A program made the translations under genes and the position numbers. From Ligilactobacillus sp900765635 (GTDB lineage Bacteria; Bacillota; Bacilli; Lactobacillales; Lactobacillaceae), in assembly GCF_949152225.1 (NCBI RefSeq), contig NZ_CASCJC010000001.1, positions 930,001 to 994,000 on the forward strand: a DNA stretch of 64,000 nt, given 5' to 3'. The notes beneath the pieces were generated by a model. It was not told where the DNA came from. It searched no databases and saw nothing but the letters and a program-made list of their open reading frames with translations. Position 1 is the first letter of the stretch. Each line of letters begins with the position of its first letter. Positions 34,578 through 43,035 of this stretch are shown one piece after another.

Positions 34578-35876
34578 TTATCGCAAACTTAATTCATAGG
34601 CTAACATATCTTGATAAGTTTCGCGTCGAATAACTAACTTAGCTTGACCATCTTCACAAAAGACCACAGCAGGACGCGGATTGCGATTATAATTTGAAGC
34701 CATTGTATAACCATATGCACCAGTTGATGGAATTGCCAAAATATCACCGGGTTTAGTATCTGGTAATTCACAATTTTTAACTAAGACATCCCCTGATTCG
34801 CAATATTTACCAACAATAGTTGCCACTTGAGTTGGTTTTGCTAGTGGATCTTTAGCTAAGAAAGCATCGTATTTGGCTTGATACAAGGCTGGACGAATGT
34901 TATCTCCCATCCCACCATCAACTGCAATAAAATGGCACACATCGGCTACTTCTTTGCTTGAACCAATTGTATACAACGTTGTAGCTGCCTGACCAACTAA
35001 AGCACGTCCAGGTTCGATCCAAATTTCTGGAAGATTTAAGTTCGCTTGGGTAATCTCTTGTTTAACCACGCGAATAATTTCTTTAACAAAATCTTGTGCG
35101 GGTAAAGGTTGATCTTCTTTAGTATAACGAATACCAAAGCCTCCGCCGAGATTTAAAATTTGTGCTTCAAAGCCCAATTCATCATGCCATTGCTTTAAAA
35201 TCCTAACCATTTCTTTGGCGGCCATGATGAAACCATCAACAGCAAAGATTTGTGACCCAATGTGACAATGAATGCCACAAACTTGCATACGCGGATTAGC
35301 TAATAATTGTTCTAGTGCTTTTTTTGCTTGACCAGATAGAACATCAAAGCCAAATTTTGAATCGGATTGACCAGTTGTGATGTACTCATGTGTTTCAGCT
35401 TCTACACCAGGAGTAATTCTTAAAGCGACCTTAATTGTTTGCTGTTTTCTTGTTAAAATTTCATCTAAAAATTCAATTTCCTGGAAATTATCAATAACAA
35501 TACAGCCAATTTGAGCATCTACAGCCATTTCTAATTCTGCAGGTAATTTGTTATTGCCATGAAATTCAATCATTTCTGGTGCCATTGATCCTTGCAAAGC
35601 AGCATACAATTCACCACCAGAAACAACATCGCATCCAACTCCATTAGCTGCAATTAATTGATACATTGCTAAAGCTGAAAAAGCTTTGCTAGCATAAGTA
35701 ACTCGATAAGAAACATTTTCTTTAATGAAAACTTCTTTAAATGCGGCAATCTGCTGTTTAATTTGCTTAACATCATATGCAATCAACGGTGTGCCAAATT
35801 CTTTAACCAATTCTAACGTATCTACTCCACCAATGGTTAAATGACCTTGACTATTCGTTGAAATAGTTTGTGTCAT
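34578..35876 (-). CDS. lysA: Diaminopimelate decarboxylase
   Basis: LysA makes lysine from meso-diaminopimelate with PLP. I start at ATG 35874-35876 (MTQTISTNSQGHLTIGGVDT), 8 nt behind AAAGGG; a GTG three codons earlier overlaps the site. In 432 residues, the PLP Lys lies in YRVTYASKAFSALAMYQ near residue 59, HCHIGSQIF near 200, GGGFGIRYT near 240, and the catalytic Cys in VGKYCESGDVL near 358. Only 28 nt separate it from the terminator after the tautomerase gene. No lysine riboswitch is visible. Confidence 0.95.
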   Translation of the reverse strand: MTQTISTNSQGHLTIGGVDTLELVKEFGTPLIAYDVKQIKQQIAAFKEVFIKENVSYRVTYASKAFSALAMYQLIAANGVGCDVVSGGELYAALQGSMAPEMIEFHGNNKLPAELEMAVDAQIGCIVIDNFQEIEFLDEILTRKQQTIKVALRITPGVEAETHEYITTGQSDSKFGFDVLSGQAKKALEQLLANPRMQVCGIHCHIGSQIFAVDGFIMAAKEMVRILKQWHDELGFEAQILNLGGGFGIRYTKEDQPLPAQDFVKEIIRVVKQEITQANLNLPEIWIEPGRALVGQAATTLYTIGSSKEVADVCHFIAVDGGMGDNIRPALYQAKYDAFLAKDPLAKPTQVATIVGKYCESGDVLVKNCELPDTKPGDILAIPSTGAYGYTMASNYNRNPRPAVVFCEDGQAKLVIRRETYQDMLAYELSLR

Positions 35877-35902
35877 ATTTTTCACCCTTTCTATTATTCA
35901 AT

Positions 35903-35932
35903 AAAAAAAGCTAGGAGATTTTCCCAGCTTTT
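35903..35932 (-). terminator. Terminator after the tautomerase gene
   Basis: On the minus strand AAAAGCTGGGA pairs with TCCTAGCTTTT (one G-T pair) over a 5-nt loop and runs into TTTTA. Confidence 0.8.
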
Positions 35933-35934
35933 AA

Positions 35935-36126
35935 TTACTTGTCTTCGTCACTTTTCAGCACGCCACCAACAGCGTAGCGATCTTTTTTCATTTCATTTAA
36001 GATGACGTGGACATGTTCAGCTGGTGCACCAGTATTTTTAGTAACTGCTGTTGTTACATCTTCCACGAGTTGTTTTAATTGTTCTTGTGAACGACCTTCA
36101 ATTAATTCAATATGAATAAGTGGCAT
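35935..36126 (-). CDS. 4-oxalocrotonate tautomerase-like protein
   Basis: The 63-residue protein starts MPLIHIELIEGRSQEQLKQL, giving the catalytic N-terminal Pro after Met removal. ATG 36124-36126 lies behind AAAGGGGA. PAEHVHVILNEM in the middle and RYAVGG near residue 53 fit the small tautomerase (YwhB/XylH) family. In bacteria without aromatic degradation these proteins often have no known substrate; none is suggested by the neighbours. Confidence 0.88.
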   Translation of the reverse strand: MPLIHIELIEGRSQEQLKQLVEDVTTAVTKNTGAPAEHVHVILNEMKKDRYAVGGVLKSDEDK

Positions 36127-36229
36127 AATAATTCCCCTTTTGCTTTCAGTATATTTCAATCTTAACTAAAAAGATATTAGAATGCAATTAGATTTTTTGA
36201 TTATAGCTAAATCTCTCAATGAGATTTGA

Positions 36230-36259
36230 TTGTTTTTCAAGTATAAGGGTTGTTATAAT
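36230..36259 (+). promoter_or_regulatory. Promoter for pepD
   Basis: TTGTTT (36230-36235), 18 nt, then TATAAT (36254-36259), 38 nt before the start codon. A small perfect inverted repeat, AAATCTC-TCAAT-GAGATTT, lies just upstream at 36209-36227. Confidence 0.6.
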
Positions 36260-36297
36260 TGAAGTTAGAAAGTTTAAAATTAAAAAGGAATGATTAG

Positions 36298-37722
36298 ATG
36301 AATAAAGGTTTTGATTTTTCAGCGTGTACGAGTATTTTAGTTGGTAAAAAAGCAACTCTTGATGGTTCGACTTTTATTGCTCGAAATGAGGATGCCAAAA
36401 GTGCTTGGCCTAAGCACATGAAAGTCCATGAAGCGCAAACTGCTATTGCATCAACATTTGTTTCTAATGCCAATGGTTTTAAAATTGAATTACCAGCTAC
36501 AAAAGCTAAATATACTGCAACTCCTGAATGGACCGATGAATTTGGCTTATTTGAAGAAGATGGATTTAATGAATATGGTGTAGCAATGAGTGCAACTGAA
36601 AGCGCCTATGCCAACAGCCGTGTTTTAAGTTGTGATCCCTATGTAGAAAATGGTATCAGTGAAGAAGCCATGATTACTGTTGTTTTACCTTATGTTAAGT
36701 CAGCTAGAGCCGGTGTTTTACGCTTAGGGCAAATTGTTGAAGAATATGGCACCAGTGAATCAAACGGAATTTTATTTGCCGATAAAGACGAAGTGTGGTA
36801 CATGGAAACTGGTTCCGGGCATCATTGGGTGGCACAACGTATTCCAGATGATTGTTATGCGGTTGTTGCCAATCAATTAGCAATTCAAGAAATTGATTTT
36901 ACAGATTCTAACAATTTTTTATGGTCTAGTGGTATTCAAGAATTTGTAAATCAAAATCATCTTAATCCAGCATATGAAGGTTTTAATTTCCGCAATATTT
37001 TTGGAACACACGAACTTTCAGATGAAATATATAGTACTCCACGTGTTTGGTATGGACAAAAATACTTAAATCCTAGCATCCAACAAGATCCAATGAGCGA
37101 AGAACTGCCTTTCATTCGCAAAGCTGAACGTTTAATTTCTAAAGATGACATTGCCTATATTTTAAGCTCACATTTCCAAAATACACCGTATGATCCGCTT
37201 GGAAATGGGCCAAAGGAATTAAAAAATAAATTTCGTCCTATTAGTTTAGCAAAAACACAAGAATCACACATCTTACAGATTCGCCCTAATTTGCCAGTTA
37301 ACCTAGCTTGTATTCAGTGGCTAGCTTTAGGTGTAACTGCTCAAAGTGTATATGTTCCTTTTTATTTTGGTGCAACTGATGTGCATCCAGCATATAAAAG
37401 TGGTCAACAAACACACGACTTTGACTCGGCTTACTGGGTCTATAAACTAGTTGGTGTCCTTGTTGATCCACATTATTTAGCCTTTGGACGCCAGTTAAAA
37501 GATACGCAAAAACAATTAGATATTTTATTTGGTCAAAAAATTAAAGAAATCGATCAATACGCTAATACGTTAAGCGGTGCTAAGCAGGCTAGTTATTTAA
37601 CCCAAAAATCCATTGAACTACAAGAACTAGGTTTACAAAAGTATCGTCAGTTAGCTAGTTCTTTAATCACACAAGCAACCGAGCTTTCACCTTTAAACTA
37701 TCAAACAGATGCAAATCTTTAA
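36298..37722 (+). CDS. pepD: Dipeptidase, peptidase family C69 (PepD-like)
   Basis: The protein is an N-terminal nucleophile dipeptidase. The 474-residue sequence has the expected Cys in FDFSACTSILVGKKATLDGS near residue 10, with an Arg/Asn-Asp pattern in TFIARNEDAKSAWPKH. Processing before the Cys would expose the nucleophile. GFNEYGVAMSATES near 94 and DEVWYMETGSGHHWVAQRI near 164 are family features. It has its own promoter and is followed after 21 nt by an unassigned gene, with which it probably forms an operon. Confidence 0.9.
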   Translation: MNKGFDFSACTSILVGKKATLDGSTFIARNEDAKSAWPKHMKVHEAQTAIASTFVSNANGFKIELPATKAKYTATPEWTDEFGLFEEDGFNEYGVAMSATESAYANSRVLSCDPYVENGISEEAMITVVLPYVKSARAGVLRLGQIVEEYGTSESNGILFADKDEVWYMETGSGHHWVAQRIPDDCYAVVANQLAIQEIDFTDSNNFLWSSGIQEFVNQNHLNPAYEGFNFRNIFGTHELSDEIYSTPRVWYGQKYLNPSIQQDPMSEELPFIRKAERLISKDDIAYILSSHFQNTPYDPLGNGPKELKNKFRPISLAKTQESHILQIRPNLPVNLACIQWLALGVTAQSVYVPFYFGATDVHPAYKSGQQTHDFDSAYWVYKLVGVLVDPHYLAFGRQLKDTQKQLDILFGQKIKEIDQYANTLSGAKQASYLTQKSIELQELGLQKYRQLASSLITQATELSPLNYQTDANL

Positions 37723-37743
37723 ACATGAGGAGATAAATTTGTC

Positions 37744-38670
37744 ATGACGACACATTATAATGCTCAAGACAACGGTTTTTACCTACAATGTAACGCTACA
37801 ACCATAGCAGTTGACCTTACGCAAATAACTGCTAACAATAGCAGTTATTTAATTATAACTCATCTAAAGACTGAAACTTTATCCTTATTACAAAAAGAGT
37901 TAACTATACCGATCTATCTTTCACAAGATCTTTTTTGGTTGTTGCAAAAGTTAGCACGTTTTTCTTTCATTAACTTGGCAAAACAAGAATGGAAGATTTT
38001 ACCATATGGTTATTTTGTTGAATTAGGCGATTTTAAAATTCAAGCTTTAAAAAGTGATGATGGACTTTTTGGAGCCTGTTCTTTACTGTTAATCGATAAA
38101 CAACAACACACTATCGGTTATTGTGGAGTCTTTTTTAATCATGGTACTCATAAAAAAAGAATTAAGGCTTGGAAAAAAGTGTTTGCTCAATCTAGTCTAG
38201 AACATTTAATTTTGGTTAAAAATAAACAAATAATGCCCCTTAGCACAGAATTAAGTGAAAATAACATTCAAAAAAGTTTACTCAAGTTTTTAAATCACAC
38301 TTCAAAACAAGAAACTTCAGCTATTTTTTCTCCCTGGAGTCCAGAAAGACTCTTGCGTTATCAAAAAACAGCGATGGGCGCTGGATGGCAAATCGTTTGG
38401 CAAAAAGATTTTGCTCAATTTTTAGCAGCCTTTTATCCATTTGAGGAATTTTTAACGACACCAAGTCTTCCTACCAAAAGATTATATCAAGTAGCCCAGC
38501 CTCGTTTTAAACAAGATTTCGAAGTATTTATAGATCCTGTTATTACAGCATTTGTGAATGAACCAATTGAATTAGCCGATTTACAAGCACCGTTAGTTGG
38601 ATTAAATGACAGTGAATTAAAAGAATTTATAAATTATTTAAAACCTAAAGAGCTACACTATTGTAATTAA
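37744..38670 (+). CDS. Unassigned protein, possibly a degenerate metallo-beta-lactamase-fold protein
   Basis: The 308-residue protein starts at ATG 37744 after GAGGAGA. I do not recognise it with certainty. The order of features, a short strand-rich start, LIITHLKTETLSLLQK, YFVELGDFKIQALKSDDGLF, SLLLIDKQQHTIGYCGVF and later SPWSPERLLRYQ, recalls RNase J-like/MBL-fold proteins, but the H-x-H-x-D-H metal cluster is absent, so a catalytic role is unlikely if the fold is right. It lacks signal peptide and membrane segments. It is probably co-transcribed with pepD. Confidence 0.5.
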   Translation: MTTHYNAQDNGFYLQCNATTIAVDLTQITANNSSYLIITHLKTETLSLLQKELTIPIYLSQDLFWLLQKLARFSFINLAKQEWKILPYGYFVELGDFKIQALKSDDGLFGACSLLLIDKQQHTIGYCGVFFNHGTHKKRIKAWKKVFAQSSLEHLILVKNKQIMPLSTELSENNIQKSLLKFLNHTSKQETSAIFSPWSPERLLRYQKTAMGAGWQIVWQKDFAQFLAAFYPFEEFLTTPSLPTKRLYQVAQPRFKQDFEVFIDPVITAFVNEPIELADLQAPLVGLNDSELKEFINYLKPKELHYCN

Positions 38671-38682
38671 AAAATATGATTA

Positions 38683-38718
38683 TAGGACTGATAGAATTTC
38701 TATCGGTCCTAATTTTTT
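38683..38718 (+). terminator. Terminator after the pepD pair
   Basis: TAGGACTGATAGAA pairs with TTCTATCGGTCCTA (one G-T pair) and is followed by ATTTTTTAT. Confidence 0.83.
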
Positions 38719-38726
38719 ATTTAAAT

Positions 38727-38768
38727 AAAAAAGCTTTCTTCATTGGAAATCTCCAACAAAGAAAGCTT
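38727..38768 (-). terminator. Terminator after ribU
   Basis: On the minus strand AAGCTTTCTT and AAGAAAGCTT enclose a second small helix (TTGGAG/TTCCAA) and are followed by TTTTTATTT. Confidence 0.82.
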
Positions 38769-38783
38769 AAAAAGCCTTATTTT

Positions 38784-39365
38784 TTAATTTGAAAAATAAG
38801 TTGCTTTTATTGTTAACCATCCATGTAGCTTACTAAAGACTAAAGCAAAGGCACTCCCTACTAAAACTCCTTTAATAAGATTAAAGGGAATGACACCATA
38901 TAAAACCAATTTAGCTACAGGCAAACCTAGATTTAAACCTAAAACAGCAATATAAACAGGAGTAATTACCAACCAATTTGCTAATGATAATACAACTGTT
39001 AAGATAATCGTGGCTACTACAATTGCTAATACATAATTTTTTATTTGTAATGTTTGTTTATTCTTGAGTAAAAAATATAACGGTAGACAAAAGACTAGTG
39101 ATGCTATAAAACTCGTTGCAACACCAATAAAGTTACCTAAAGACACTCCTGTAATTACAAAATATAAAACAGAACGAATTGCTGCAACACCAATACCTCC
39201 ACTAGTTCCTAGAACAAAAAAGCCAATCAAAACTGCTAAATCGCTAAAATCGATCTTCATATATGGAACAATTGGAACAACCGCGAAAGATAAAAACATC
39301 AATAAATAAGAAATCGCCGCTAAACACGCCGCCAAAACCCACTTCTTAATTGAAACTTGTAGCAT
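38784..39365 (-). CDS. ribU: Riboflavin-specific ECF transporter S component RibU
   Basis: RibU binds riboflavin in the membrane and works with the shared EcfAA'T module. I start at ATG 39363-39365 (MLQVSIKKWVLAACLAAISY) behind GGGAGGAAT. The 193-residue protein has five or six hydrophobic helices and the RibU-type N-terminal AAISYLLMFL and SDLAVLIGFFVLG segments; the C-terminal LIKGVLVGSAFAL fits ECF S components. An FMN riboswitch in its leader fixes the substrate class. The organism seems to rely on riboflavin uptake, although ribT is retained nearby. Confidence 0.93.
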   Translation of the reverse strand: MLQVSIKKWVLAACLAAISYLLMFLSFAVVPIVPYMKIDFSDLAVLIGFFVLGTSGGIGVAAIRSVLYFVITGVSLGNFIGVATSFIASLVFCLPLYFLLKNKQTLQIKNYVLAIVVATIILTVVLSLANWLVITPVYIAVLGLNLGLPVAKLVLYGVIPFNLIKGVLVGSAFALVFSKLHGWLTIKATYFSN

Positions 39366-39416
39366 AAAAAGATTCCTCCCAAAAGGAATATCTTCATTTG
39401 ACCTGTGCAAGACGAA

Positions 39417-39459
39417 CTAAAAAAACTCTACCTCGTCTTCCAGGACATAGGTAGAGTTT
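39417..39459 (-). terminator. Expression-platform terminator of the FMN riboswitch
   Basis: On the minus strand AAACTCTACCT and AGGTAGAGTTT form an 11-bp stem with a 15-nt loop, followed by TTTT. It lies between the aptamer and the ribU ribosome site and is the likely off state. Confidence 0.85.
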
Positions 39460-39490
39460 CATTTAAAATTAACCAATTCAAATAAAGCCC

Positions 39491-39613
39491 TATCTTCTTT
39501 CATCCAGACTATACTGTCGGTACCGGAATCAAACCGGTTCAGCCTTACTGTTAGCAGCAAAGGTCGCGGACTATACCGCCGGTCGGGAATTACACCCTGC
39601 CCTGAAGATAAAC
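39491..39613 (-). promoter_or_regulatory. FMN riboswitch (RFN element)
   Basis: On the minus strand the conserved RFN blocks appear in order: TCTTCAGGGCAGGGTG, TAATTCCCGACCGGCGGTAT, AGTCCGCGA, ACCGGTTTGATTCCGGTACC and GACAGTATAGTCTGGATGAA, closing on GAAGATA, which pairs with the opening TATCTTC. It controls ribU in response to FMN. Confidence 0.96.
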
Positions 39614-39655
39614 CATTAATTATATTTATTTTACTTTCTAGATTTTAGCATATAA

Positions 39656-40411
39656 CTAAGTAAAAGGCAATATTCTGTTACTTTTTTGTCTAACTTGCTT
39701 TTTTAACTCCTTAACTTCAGCAAAGGTCAGTGGCCTAAACTGGCCGGCCGTTAGCCCATCTAGCGTCAAAAAGCCGTACGTTTCGCGTTTTAGTTTTTGA
39801 ACAGGATGACCAATAGCCGCAAACATATTTTTAACTTGATGATAACGTCCTTCGTGAATCGTTAAACTCACCAAAGCAAAATCTTTTTTCTTGTCAATTT
39901 TTAAAATTTTAGCCTTAGCCCTAGCCGTTTTATGCCCATCTGGTAATTTGATGCCGGCACGCAACGCTTTGATTTGTTCGTTAGTCGGAATCCCTTTTAC
40001 CTTAGCCAGATAAGACTTTTCAACATGATAACGTGGATGCATTAATTCGTTGGCCAACTGTCCATCATTTGTCATCAATAATAATCCTGAAGTATCATAA
40101 TCTAATCGTCCAACAGGATAGAGACGCTGACTAATTTCGGTAAAATAATCAGTAACAACCTTGCGTCCTTTGTCATCTTTAACAGCAGAAATCACACCGC
40201 GTGGCTTATAAAAAAGAAAATAAACTTTTTCTTCTTGATGTTCAATAGTCTGACCGTCGACTTTGATGATATCATCACCGGCCACCTTAGTACCTAATTC
40301 GGTAACAACCTGTCCATTAACTTGGACACGTCCTTCTAAAATCAATTTTTCACTAGCTCGTCTCGAGGCAATCCCTGCTGTTGCCATGACTTTTTGTAAT
40401 CTTTGTACCAT
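39656..40411 (-). CDS. rluB: RluB/RsuA-family rRNA pseudouridine synthase
   Basis: The enzyme probably forms pseudouridine in 23S rRNA helix 93. Its 251 residues contain an S4 domain (RLQKVMATAGIASRRASEKL) and a catalytic domain with VGRLDYDTSGLLLMTNDG near residue 98, where Asp is the nucleophile, plus EGRYHQVKNMFAAIGHPV near 188. The ATG follows the scpB stop directly (TAAATG). The order ribT-scpA-scpB-rluB is conserved in lactobacilli and bacilli. Confidence 0.93.
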   Translation of the reverse strand: MVQRLQKVMATAGIASRRASEKLILEGRVQVNGQVVTELGTKVAGDDIIKVDGQTIEHQEEKVYFLFYKPRGVISAVKDDKGRKVVTDYFTEISQRLYPVGRLDYDTSGLLLMTNDGQLANELMHPRYHVEKSYLAKVKGIPTNEQIKALRAGIKLPDGHKTARAKAKILKIDKKKDFALVSLTIHEGRYHQVKNMFAAIGHPVQKLKRETYGFLTLDGLTAGQFRPLTFAEVKELKKQVRQKSNRILPFT

Positions 40412-41005
40412 TTATTTATCTTCCTCCAACATCAACTCTTCTCCTAGTGTTTCTTCAAATAAAGTCAACAACTCAATTGACTCATCCTTTTCTTTTTGTT
40501 CATCTATTTTAGGTAAATCCGTGATATTTCGTAAGCCAAAATAATTTAAAAATTCTTCGGTTGTAGCATACAAAATGGGACGTCCAGGCACTTCAAGACG
40601 TCCATCTTCTCTAATCAAATCAAGCATTAATAATTTTTGGATAGATGAACTTGAATGAACTCCACGAATTTCTTCAATATCAACACGAGTTATAGGCTGT
40701 TTATAGGCAATAATCGCTAATGTTTCTAAAGCAGCAGCAGACAAATCTGTCATAGCTGGTGATTCAAAATATCTACGCAATAAAGACTCTAGCGACTTTT
40801 TAGTTGCAAGCCGATATTTTTCACCCGTTTGTAACACTTCAAAACTACAATTTTTATCCTTTTGATATTTATCTTGTAATCGTTCAAGCTGTTCAAAAAC
40901 AGCCGGTTTCATCAGGCCTGTTAATTGTGCTAATTGAGTAGCCGTAATGCCTTCACTACCACAAGCAAACAACAGACTTTCTACTTTAGCTTGATTAGAA
41001 ATCAT
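40412..41005 (-). CDS. scpB: Segregation and condensation protein B
   Basis: ScpB is a kleisin-interacting winged-helix protein of the SMC-ScpAB condensin. The 197-residue sequence starts MISNQAKVESLLFACGSEGI and has the WHD features LSAAALETLAIIAYKQPITR and VDIEEIRGVHSSSSIQKLL near residues 90-130. The acidic C-terminal tail is variable. The ATG overlaps the scpA stop by 4 nt (ATGA). Confidence 0.96.
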   Translation of the reverse strand: MISNQAKVESLLFACGSEGITATQLAQLTGLMKPAVFEQLERLQDKYQKDKNCSFEVLQTGEKYRLATKKSLESLLRRYFESPAMTDLSAAALETLAIIAYKQPITRVDIEEIRGVHSSSSIQKLLMLDLIREDGRLEVPGRPILYATTEEFLNYFGLRNITDLPKIDEQKEKDESIELLTLFEETLGEELMLEEDK

Positions 41006-41763
41006 TTGCTTTCACCTCGTTTCATCAAAATTTGACCACAAATATCTTCTTGAAAAGCAAACACACTGCCACGCTTCATTAACTCTAACAAAGCCAAAAA
41101 AGTTGTCACTAATTTTTCTATACTAGCATCTTTTGAAAAAAGATCATTAAACATGATTGGGTGTTCAATATGCTTTAATTTATTTAAAATATTAGTCATC
41201 TCATCTTCAATGGAAAAACGCTCTGGCTGCACCTTACGCCTTAATTCAGGTAATTGTTTTTGCTTAGCCAATAATTTTGCAAAAGCTTTTTGCAACTTAT
41301 TTAACGACAAACTATCTTTATTGAGCTGTCCAAGTTGCGTATCAGCAGGCATGGGTTCTTGCTCACGACTATATTGCTTTTGACGTTCATCAGCACATTG
41401 ACGCAGTTGCCCGGCTGCTAACTTAAAAGTTTGGTGCAAAATCAATTGTTGTACTAAATCTTCACGCGGATCTCCGAACTCTTCTACATCATCTTGTAAT
41501 TTAGTTTGTTCAGTCGGCAACAACATCCGACTTTTAATATTGATTAGAGTTGCAGCCATCACTAAATATTCTCCAGCAACATCTAATCGTAAAGTCTGCA
41601 TTTGGTGTAGATAGTCGATATATTGCGCGGTAATTTTTGACATTGAAATATCATAGATGTCCATTTCATTTTTACGAATTAAATGCAACAACAAATCAAG
41701 TGGGCCTTCAAATTCAGCAATTTTAAAAGTTAAGGGTGTTTCATGTATTATTTGTTCTTTCAT
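41002..41763 (-). CDS. scpA: Segregation and condensation protein A (kleisin)
   Basis: ScpA bridges the SMC heads and recruits ScpB in chromosome segregation. I start at ATG 41761-41763 (MKEQIIHETPLTFKIAEFEG). The 253-residue protein has the N-terminal kleisin motif FEGPLDLLLHLIRKNEMDIY and DISMSKITAQYIDYL, then AGEYLVMAATLINIKSRMLL, and a C-terminal winged helix. Its start lies 23 nt inside the 3' end of ribT, so translation of the two is likely coupled. Confidence 0.96.
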   Translation of the reverse strand: MKEQIIHETPLTFKIAEFEGPLDLLLHLIRKNEMDIYDISMSKITAQYIDYLHQMQTLRLDVAGEYLVMAATLINIKSRMLLPTEQTKLQDDVEEFGDPREDLVQQLILHQTFKLAAGQLRQCADERQKQYSREQEPMPADTQLGQLNKDSLSLNKLQKAFAKLLAKQKQLPELRRKVQPERFSIEDEMTNILNKLKHIEHPIMFNDLFSKDASIEKLVTTFLALLELMKRGSVFAFQEDICGQILMKRGESK

Positions 41764-42115
41764 ATTCTCTCTTTTCCCACTTAGTAAATAAAGCTGCAAT
41801 ATCCAAACTTCCTAATACCTTTTTAGTCGGATAAAGTTGCGCAACAGCATCCAATAGCTCATAGACTAATCTCCCATCACGTTCAGTGGGAGTCACAGCA
41901 ATGTGTCGCACTAATACACTTGAATCAAGAACTAATAAGCCTATGATTCCAGTAAAATCACCATATTTATTTTTCCACAACAACAAGGCACGATTAGAAT
42001 TATTAGCATACCATTGTAATTCTATTTGCAGATTGTTAAAGTTTTTTAGATCAGGAATAAACGACAACAATCCCATCGCAATTTTTGCATAATCATTTTT
42101 ATATTTATATAGCAT
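41741..42115 (-). CDS. ribT: RibT-like GNAT-fold protein
   Basis: The 124-residue protein matches RibT, a small GNAT-like acetyltransferase named for its place at the end of the Bacillus rib operon. Its biochemical role is not settled. The segment LVRHIAVTPTERDGRLVYEL resembles a GNAT acetyl-CoA loop region. Here it is separate from rib synthesis genes but keeps its association with scpA and scpB, which is how I recognise it. The ATG has an AAAGGATGA site. Confidence 0.82.
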   Translation of the reverse strand: MLYKYKNDYAKIAMGLLSFIPDLKNFNNLQIELQWYANNSNRALLLWKNKYGDFTGIIGLLVLDSSVLVRHIAVTPTERDGRLVYELLDAVAQLYPTKKVLGSLDIAALFTKWEKREYERTNNT

Positions 42116-42138
42116 TGTTTATCATCCTTTCACTAAAA

Positions 42139-43035
42139 TCATGCATGTGGATGTGCTTGATTATAAACTTTAGATAATCTTTGTTTTGATAGATGCGTGT
42201 AAATTTGAGTTGTCGAAATATCAGAATGACCTAGCAATTCTTGTACAATTCGTAAATCTGCACCATTTTCTAAAATATGTGTAGCAAATGAATGCCGTAA
42301 TGTATGGGGAGTAACGTTTTTTTGAATTCCGGCTTTTTTTACATGAGCTTTCAAATTTTTCCAAATGCCTTGTCGTGTTAACTGTTCTCCATGAAAATTC
42401 AAAAAAAGATAAGGTGAACGTTTTTGTTTTAATAACTTAGGACGTGACTCGTTTAAATAACGTTCAATCCATTTAGCAGCAACGTCTCCAATTGGAATAA
42501 TTCGTTCCTTATTACCTTTACCGATCGTTTGAATGATGCCTAAGCTCAAATGTAGATCGTTTAATTTGATGTTGATAATTTCACTAACCCGTAAACCAGT
42601 TGCATACATTACTTCTAAAATGGTCCGATCGCGCATTCCTAATATTTGTGCGGTATTTGGTGTTGCCAATAAAGTTTCGACTTCTTTAATTGATAGAACT
42701 TCTGGTAATTTTTGCTTCTTTTTAGGTGTATCAATCAATAACATTGGATCTTTGATGATAATCTTTTCTTGTACCAAATAACTAAAAAAACGGCGTAGAC
42801 TCGTAATACTATGAATGATTGAACTATTTTCCTTATGTTGTTGGGTTTGAAAGGTTAGATATTCTATAATAGTGTTTTTATCGACTTCAGTCAAAGTAGT
42901 AATTTGCTTAGTTTGCAAATATTGTAAAAATTGGTTTAAATCATTACGATAACTGGCTAAAGTATTATGCGCCAAACCACGCTCGACACGTAAATAATGT
43001 AGATATTCTTCTAACAATCTATTTATGTTACTCAC
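42139..43035 (-). CDS. xerD: Tyrosine recombinase XerD
   Basis: XerD resolves chromosome dimers at dif with XerC or alone. Catalytic residues are visible: Arg in YATGLRVSEIINIK near residue 155, Lys in GKGNKERIIPIGD, HxxR in HTLRHSFATHILENGADLR, and His and Tyr in ELLGHSDISTTQIYTHLS. The start is uncertain. GTG 43033-43035 gives a 298-residue product but its ribosome site is poor; an ATA at 43024-43026 (opening NRLLEEYLHYLRVERGL) sits at ideal spacing behind GAGGTG, and TTG at 43015-43017 is also possible. The 5' end overlaps the fur gene. Confidence 0.93.
   Translation of the reverse strand: MSNINRLLEEYLHYLRVERGLAHNTLASYRNDLNQFLQYLQTKQITTLTEVDKNTIIEYLTFQTQQHKENSSIIHSITSLRRFFSYLVQEKIIIKDPMLLIDTPKKKQKLPEVLSIKEVETLLATPNTAQILGMRDRTILEVMYATGLRVSEIINIKLNDLHLSLGIIQTIGKGNKERIIPIGDVAAKWIERYLNESRPKLLKQKRSPYLFLNFHGEQLTRQGIWKNLKAHVKKAGIQKNVTPHTLRHSFATHILENGADLRIVQELLGHSDISTTQIYTHLSKQRLSKVYNQAHPHA

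Noticed and set aside
35877..35902. Lysine riboswitch for lysA
   Set aside because: There is no room between the tautomerase terminator and the ribosome site, and no conserved L-box sequence.
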